From Diphasiastrum complanatum (taxonomy: Eukaryota > Streptophyta > Lycopodiopsida > Lycopodiales > Lycopodiaceae), in assembly GCA_029204225.1 (NCBI GenBank), contig MU835911.1:1-35153 (forward strand): a stretch of DNA of 35,153 bases, written 5' to 3'. Under the pieces are notes generated by a model that saw nothing but the letters and a program-made list of their open reading frames with translations, did not search any database and was not told where the DNA came from. This document shows, piece by piece, positions 29,531 to 35,153 of the stretch. Made by a program: the position numbers and the translations under genes. The first letter of the stretch is position 1; every line of letters starts with the position of its first letter.

Positions 29531-29687
29531 GTTTTGATTGAAGTTTGATCAAGATCTATTAGAGTTTGCATCTCATTCTTAGTGTAGATGCTGATTTTTC
29601 TACATTGGCAATATTGGTGATGTGCTTGTCTATCTAACCAAAGATCAAAGAAATATTTTGGAACTTAATGATCTGAAACTATTCACA
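29531..29687 (+). repeat. possible 3' end of an LTR preceding a second PBS
   Basis: The following primer-binding site implies that sequence ending TTCACA at 29687 is an LTR end. No second copy lies in the window, so extent is unknown. It starts close to where the preceding Copia fragment breaks off, suggesting that a second element inserted there. Confidence 0.35.
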
Positions 29688-29700
29688 TGGTATCAGAGCT
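29688..29700 (+). other. primer-binding site of another LTR element
   Basis: TGGTATCAGAGCT, perfect initiator-Met tRNA type. About 30-120 bases downstream short frames (KEAFTSINDFEKISMLEHAR) might be the start of a gag, but the reading soon closes. Confidence 0.75.
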
Positions 29701-30640
29701 TGTGTTTCAGGTTATGAAGGAAGCATTCACATCTATCAATGATTTCGAGAAGATATCAATGCTAGAGCATGCTAGATTGGATTCTACACCAAAATCAAAT
29801 TTCTTGCATATGTAGATTGGACCTTTTATAGATCAAAACTCTAAATATTATTATAATATTAATCAATTATAGTTTCTCACATTACATACTGAATTTGGCT
29901 GATTTTAGAGCATTGGAAAAGCTTAAGTGGTGGCTACAAGATTGCATATCAAGTTTTAGGCAATTGCATGTAGATTTTGAAATCATTAGAGGAGTTTTCA
30001 GTTCCAAAAGGGCCATCTAAGAAATTGTGTTCTAGTAAGAGAATGTTAGTGAGAGGATAATAAAATGACTAGAATTTTTTGTCATTTCACCCAATTGATC
30101 AAGAATTACTTCTTATAATCTTCAAATGACCTTTAAGTATCAATTTATGATCCGTCATCATAAACATTTAGAATCTTTGATTCGTCAATCATAATTTACA
30201 GGATTCAAAAACCATACTTTATCATTGGAAGATACTAGAGTATATGTACAACAACATACAACACAAAAATATAAAAATCATTTTGAAATTTTTTCCACAA
30301 GAAAAAATACATATACCAATAGATATCCAATATCTATATCCGAAATGGTACAAAAAAATCCTGATGGTAAGGCCTCTTCATAATTTGGCCTTCCAAATAC
30401 CTGAGTGGAAACACACTTTTTGGTGTTTTGCATCCGAAACAGTCAGCAAACTACACAGTCATAATGCTCTCAATCAGAGCTTTCATCTGATACTCATATT
30501 GCCTAAAAAATTTTCAAATTTTTAAAAAAAAAAATGATTCTATGCGATTCTGGGAAAATCTCGAAATGCGTTTTTGAATCACAATTCTACTCGCGATTCT
30601 GAATTGCGATGCATCTATGGTTCTAATACAACAACCCAGA
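29701..30640. other. no recognised gene
   Basis: Possibly the decayed interior of the element primed at 29688. GCGATTCTG is repeated near 30544 and 30592. The 93-codon frame at 30244 shows no domain. Confidence 0.35.
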
Positions 30641-31670
30641 AAAAAATTTAGTTCATTTAAAACCCTAACTTTGATTTTTTAAAAAAAACAAAAGCATAGG
30701 TCAGCTCAATTGCTCCCCACACAACCGCCATCAACAAGGAAAGGGAGGCTACCCGAATCAAGAGAGATAAAGGTTTCTACATGCAGGTCAAGAGGCTGGA
30801 TTGTGGGTTTCCACAGCACTGATTTGCAGCCTTCCACAGTGCTTCGCTTCCTCATGCCCATCCCTTTGCAGGGAACGGACATTTCCGAATCAGTTGGTGT
30901 CTTCCAGCAGCTCGTATGGAAGTGCATTAATTCTGGATATCTTTGTATTCACAGCCCTAAACAAATCAAATCACTAAGAGATTCAACAAAAGGGCAGATA
31001 CAAAAACAACACAGATTTAATCATGATAGGCTTCTAGACATCTGAATAGCATTCCACTCATTTTCCAATTGAATAAACCAGTCCATGGGTGAGCAGCAAG
31101 CAGAAGGGTTTCTTAGCTTGCATGTTAGAAACAAATGTCAAGGTTACTCTCTCTTCTTGACAAGATTGCTAGTAGTATTGTGACCTTCGACAACTTTTCT
31201 TTGCACTGAACCTCTACAAAAATCAGATTTTCTAGAGGTTTAGAAGCACGTATCAGTGACCCAAAGACAAGGGAAAGAGTTACTATAGATTTTATAGTTC
31301 TAAACTCTTTCAATCGTCAGCAAACACAAACTAGGAAAGGTCTCATAGGTTTTCAAAATTGCATGCATCCACAATCCAAAACCTTTATCTACTACTTTGA
31401 ATAAAAACTTACAATACCCCTTGAATGTTAGTTTCATATTGCATGAAACACTTGAGGAATAGTCTAAAAAAACCATAAATCCTCACATGCAATCCATAAA
31501 CTCGAGATTTCCAGCAACAATCAATTTATTCCTAAATTGATTCTTCAGCAATCTATCAACAAATATTTTGCTACTATCTAAATCTAAACTGGCCAAACCA
31601 TTCTAAATTCATGTAGATTTTTCAAACCAGAAAAATAGATTTAGACAAAGAAGGGGATTACTGATGCAGA
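30641..31670. other. gene-flank-like DNA without a callable gene
   Basis: AAACCCTAAC at 30659 (a telo-box-like motif often found in plant promoters) precedes a G+C-richer stretch at 30700-30960 with open frames on both strands (111 codons plus, 73 minus). No domain could be named and no splice pattern was convincing. The remainder is AT-rich. Confidence 0.3.
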
Positions 31671-31777
31671 TCATTCTACTTCAAACGGAAACTTTCTCGA
31701 GGCTTTATAAAATAAGAATGAATTACACACTAATCCATAGCATCTCAATACAATCAAACAAGGAGAAGAGCACTTAC

Positions 31778-31930
31778 CACCAAGTTTGAAAAGCATGTTT
31801 CCCTCATGATCAATGAATCCAAACCCAATTTCCCTTGAAAAAATAGCACTCCATCCTGGGTGTGAATCCAAGTGCATTCTAATTCCAAATTGATGTAGAA
31901 CCAGTCTCCATGCCATGTAATAGCAAGAGG
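31778..31930 (-). CDS. exon-like segment, unknown protein
   Basis: On the minus strand an open stretch gives ITWHGDWFYINLE- or, in another frame, HQFGIRMHLDSHPGWSAIFS and REIGFGFIDHEGNMLFKLGG. It ends at a consensus donor (GGTG/GTAAGTG). FxxIDHEGNMLFKL resembles short beta-strand repeats of several families, and I cannot choose one. It is isolated and may be a leftover exon of a decayed gene or chance. Confidence 0.2.
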
Positions 31931-31943
31931 AAGAGCTCAACAA

Positions 31944-32329
31944 GTAACCTAGACCAAGTTGTCAACGAAATAATCACTACCTCAATATATAGAGAGTAGG
32001 ATAATGTGCATGAACTCATGCAATCTGCATGCATGTTAACTATAAGTAGATCATAGCTCTTCATGCATACCTCTTGCCTATATCAATCACACGTACATGC
32101 ACTACTCCATGTCTCAATTAGAGTGTTTGGGTCCACGCAAGGTCATTAGTCACCAATAGGCCTTGACATGGAATTAAATCTCGACGTGACCAATAATCTC
32201 GAACATCAGAGGGCCGGTCTACCATATTAGGACTATTCATGTCTATAACTGAATATGGCCGTTACAATGTATATCGAATCATATACTACAAGCTCTCTGA
32301 AAACATCATAACTTCTTTTTTGCTGTTGC
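31944..32329. other. no recognised gene
   Basis: AT-rich, with stops in all frames; no element signal. Confidence 0.35.
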
Positions 32330-32560
32330 ATTCTCTTACACACTTTCTTGTGCTTTGGAGCTCGACACTCCTTGATTTCGTGATTGGTTTTCTTGCAGTA
32401 TTTGTTGAAGAGTTGGTCCTGGGCTATTGTTGATGTCGATCATGCAATTGTTGCGGTTAGAGTCATTTAGGTCAGCTTTGGTCTTATTCTTCTTCTTGGA
32501 TTGTTGCTTATTGGAATACATGACATTCTCTGTTATGTGACGAGGATTAGGTCTTCCTTC
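32330..32560 (-). pseudogene. retrotransposon gag fragment with zinc knuckle, minus strand
   Basis: In a minus frame at 32400-32363 the sequence reads KYCKKTNHEIKECRAPKHKK. C-x4-H-x4-C spacing matches the last three ligands of a CCHC retroviral-type knuckle, and the first Cys is replaced. Upstream, a different frame is Lys/Asn/Gln-rich (NKQQSKKKNKTKADLNDSN), as often seen between the gag core and the knuckle. The fragment is too short to decide between Copia and Gypsy. It opposes the orientation of the neighbouring LTR repeat. Confidence 0.5.
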
Positions 32561-32972
32561 GTACTTATTCAGCCCTAGATCCTAGCAAATACAAAGCATC
32601 GAAAGATGAAGAGGGTTAAGTTGTCGCACATAAGTTCATTCAATGACAGCGTATTCACCAATCATACTCACATGCACGCTTATGAGTACACATCTAACAC
32701 CACGATCTATTAACTAGTAGCCGCTACGACCCATTAACACAACCCAACAAAAGATCAAGCTTACTTTTTTTTTTCTCTATCTCTCTTTCTCTATTACAAA
32801 AATAAAAACAATAATCAAATCCCACAAGTACCATATCCAATAACATAAAGATAGTAAGAAAATATGATAGATGGAGCAAGGAGAAGAAGAGTTAGGACAT
32901 CCAATCGAAAAATCAATAGAGGTTCCGCCTGTTTTAATTTGACATTAAACATGTAAAATTAATCACAAAGTA
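32561..32972. other. no recognised gene
   Basis: AT-rich; nothing supported. Confidence 0.35.
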
Positions 32973-32988
32973 CCACTATATATAGTGG
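32973..32988. repeat. 16-base perfect palindrome
   Basis: CCACTATATATAGTGG, in AT-rich DNA about 80 bases left of the dispersed repeat copy B. It may be a chance hairpin or the tip of a lost element. Confidence 0.8.
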
Positions 32989-33556
32989 ATTTTTAGGCTT
33001 TGGCCTCACATCCTATTGACCAATTTCTACCTCCCAAATTATTTAAATTGAATTTGGGGGGACATCTTTTTATTTACTAACTTGACTATTAGGCCTAACC
33101 ACATTTAATTGCCACAAAAAGGCCTCAGGTCTGTTATTAACTTTTAACTAATCAAATAACTATGTCATCCTCAGGTTGGACTTACACACGCAAGTGTCAA
33201 ATCCCTCTCACTTATTAACTGCTTATAAATGAATAATCTAGCTAGGGTTTCCTCGTATCTATAAACACTCCAACAACTATACATTGCTACCCAGGAATGA
33301 TTGAATCACATCATGTTGATGGGTGAACACCACATTTGGTGTCAATTTGTGAATGAAAGGATCAATTGTTGTTACGTGTATTACGACATTTTGAATTCGC
33401 ACCACTTGGAAGTGTTTTGGCTGGGATAGCTTTGCCTACAATGGTGGCTGCTACAACATTATTAGAGTTGCCAAAATAAGCCAACTGCGGGCCATTGTAA
33501 GGTATTTTGTATATATAAGATTTTTTAAAAACTTAGACCTTTAGTCATATTAATGT

Positions 33557-34362
33557 TGTTAGGTAGATGGATTAGGATAAGTTGCTATAGGGATGACTAG
33601 GGTGTGTTTAGTAATGTGTAGATAGGACAAAAAGCACAAGAAAGGTTGTTTTGAGGGTTGTTGATTTAGAATGGAAAGATCATATTCGGGTAAAGAGGAA
33701 TGGAAGTTGAATGGACTGAAAGCAACCGCAAGTGTGACGATTGCAATCTTGATGCGATCTTAGTAGTGGAAGTTATACCAACCATGAGAGAACTGCATAC
33801 GAAACATGACGGTCTTTTGCGGAGTTGTGGGAAGGCTCTTGCGGCAAGTTCAAGATTGTATAAATAGGGAACTTGTAGTCGCAAAGGGGACTCTTGGTTT
33901 TACATTGGATAGCATAAGTGTGATTAAGCGTCAAAAGGATAAGAAACCGAGCATTCTGTGAGTTGTGATGCAAGTTTATGTCACGTAGGCTGCAAGTAGA
34001 AGTGCCTTGCTTTAGACCTTTCGAGTAGTTTTGGTGTAGAATTGTGTCATTGCCTTCACTATCTAGTATATGTAGATTTCACTGTTAAGATGGAATGTAA
34101 CTTAGTAATGTCTTTTCCCTTGGTACGATCCTTGATGTAATGGAAATTCTAGTTTATGTGATGGTTACACTCTGCCAATTTGTTGTATTGTATTGTAATA
34201 ACAGAGATGTGGAATGCACTTATGTTATTTAGTTTTTATTGCACTTTGTGAATGGTTATTAGTCAGATTCTGATATGTCAGGTTAATCTGTTATAGTTCT
34301 GTTATTTGTTCTATGACAATCTACTAATAGGAAATTTCGGTATGTTAGCAATTTACCTAACA
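33557..34362 (+). repeat. LTR of a probable Ty3/Gypsy element, copy B
   Basis: Starts TGTTAGGT and ends ACCTAACA, the same 8-base inverted ends as copy A, with TATA box at 33859. A primer-binding-site-like sequence and a gag scrap follow downstream. Confidence 0.6.
33859..33866 (+). promoter_or_regulatory. TATA box of LTR copy B
   Basis: TATAAATA followed by GGG, at the same relative place as in copy A. Confidence 0.6.
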
Positions 34363-34368
34363 CCCTTT

Positions 34369-34381
34369 TGGTTCTGTTGCC
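34369..34381 (+). other. candidate primer-binding site, copy B
   Basis: TGGTTCTGTTGCC begins 7 bases after the LTR end and shares TGG and GTTGCC with the Asp-tRNA type site; more decayed than in copy A. Confidence 0.45.
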
Positions 34382-34704
34382 AAATCAGATTCTAGTTGGA
34401 TGCATAATCTGGATAGAAACAATTTTCAGTCGTGAGTAGAATTACCAGAGGTAGGTGTAGAATCACATCAATATTCCAACGTTTCAAAGGGAAGAAGCGT
34501 GCGTGATGATCCGACATTCACATTCACCAATTTTTGGCAGTCGTCACAAGCAAACCGTTAAACAACGGATATTAGGAAGTTGGAATTATTTGCAACAACA
34601 TTAAAGGGAAATGCCATCAATGGTATTCCCAATATGGGTTATAGAAATTCCAGACTTGGGAAGTATTAGGAAGAGTTCTCTTGAAGCAATATCGGAAGAA
34701 GCAT

Positions 34705-34850
34705 GAGGAGGAGATTTTGGATAAATTGCAAGCAATAGAGCAAAAAAAGAAGGAAGATGTTTTAGCTTGTGTTCAAAGGTTCGAAGTTTTAGAAAAGAGG
34801 CTTTAGGATCCACTCACAAATGCAAAACGCACCAAGTACTTCCAACATGG
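34705..34850 (+). pseudogene. retrotransposon gag-like fragment
   Basis: The plus frame reads EEEILDKLQAIEQKKKEDVL and ACVQRFEVLEKRL, a TAG, then DPLTNAKRTKYFQHG. A helical segment with ..QkkkEdVl.yvqRFe.L.. is typical of the retrotransposon gag domain of Gypsy elements. It lies about 340 bases behind the primer-binding site of copy B, as expected. One internal stop is visible and the N-terminal part is unreadable. Confidence 0.5.
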
Positions 34851-34894
34851 TTATATAAGGTTCTCAGGAGGGGAATGAAGTCCAAAATTCTATT

Positions 34895-35110
34895 ATTATT
34901 GGCCTCGTAAATCAATTTTTGTTCTCTTCTTTCCCTTTCCCATAAAATTCCTCTTGCCTGTTGTAAGAAACATTTCTAACTATCTATATTATCTTGATTC
35001 AACATCCATGTAACATACATTGATAATCACCCACATTGTGTCATCCACCGACTGCTTGCTGCAAAAAGCAAACCATACACTATGAGTGTTCCAACAAAAA
35101 TTCACAACTA
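34895..35110 (+). repeat. dispersed repeat, copy of 14770-15065
   Basis: Shares ordered blocks with 14770-15065 (see there). Position behind the gag fragment suggests that both belong to the interior of the LTR element family. The window ends shortly after without further recognisable content. Confidence 0.75.
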
Positions 35111-35153
35111 TGTTGACGTCCGAATAAGTCGTACTTTGTAAAATTGCTCCCTG

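Larger units (their letters stand above)
33066..34462 (+). repeat. 1.4 kb dispersed repeat containing an LTR, copy B
   Basis: Same orientation as copy A (6607-8013) with scattered substitutions and indels, for example an extra TTAACTGCTTATAAATG near 33215. It is followed at 34705 by a gag-like fragment, which supports reading its LTR as a 5' LTR. Confidence 0.85.

Overview
This window is plant nuclear DNA of the repeat-rich intergenic kind. The evidence is an AT-rich background, long (GA)n tracts, several Ty1/Copia remnants whose primer-binding sites match initiator-methionine tRNA, a Ty3/Gypsy-type LTR with an Asp-tRNA-like primer-binding site, and introns with GT..AG borders. I cannot name the species. 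No complete, undisturbed protein-coding gene is visible. Nearly everything recognisable is a decayed transposon or a pseudogene, and many repeats occur two or more times inside the window.

Layout, left to right. 0.5-2.6 kb: 3' end of a Copia element on the minus strand (reverse transcriptase, RNase H, polypurine tract, LTR). 3.3-3.7 kb: an intronless, broken histone H3 pseudogene that best fits centromeric H3 (CENH3). 4.2-5.3 kb: a broken multi-exon gene resembling a Ulp1/C48 SUMO-protease domain; its last exon lies in a tandem duplication reaching 6.3 kb. 6.6-8.0 kb: a dispersed repeat holding an ~808 bp LTR with TATA box and primer-binding site. 8.1-9.3 kb: a dense cluster of GTGGC/GCCAC palindromes, then two (GA)n tracts inside a duplicated block. 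10.7-13.2 kb: a plus-strand Copia element with integrase, RT, a deleted RNase H and a 3' LTR carrying a 33 bp minisatellite.

13.2-22.5 kb: two ~1.35 kb arms in inverted orientation enclose ~6.6 kb. That interval holds a second Copia family's RNase H ends (15.6-16.4 kb), an exon-like block (18.1-18.3 kb), and a small Copia derivative with two LTR ends (19.0-20.1 kb). The derivative abuts a minus-strand ORF preceded by (CT)n and a TATA box. 22.8-24.05 kb: a second copy of the 0.5-1.6 kb Copia end. 24.06-24.17 kb: a 111 bp inverted-repeat mini-element.

24.6-27.5 kb: the most unusual element, a minus-strand, frame-broken gene with the motifs DGMDQKK, LDNTARENKNQ and GHTHDQIDQMFS. I read it as a transposase-like gene of the poorly characterised DUF7869-like group. 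28.1-29.5 kb: 5' half of another Copia element (LTR, PBS, gag zinc knuckles, protease DSGA). A further PBS lies at 29.69 kb and a minus-strand gag zinc-knuckle remnant at 32.4 kb. 33.1-35.1 kb: second copy of the LTR-containing repeat, followed by a gag-like fragment and a copy of the 14.8 kb repeat.

The parts do not form a pathway. They record nested insertion, tandem duplication and decay. The items most worth follow-up are the CENH3 pseudogene beside Ulp1-like exons, the 24.6-27.5 kb transposase-like gene, the palindrome cluster at 8.1-8.6 kb and the large inverted repeat.
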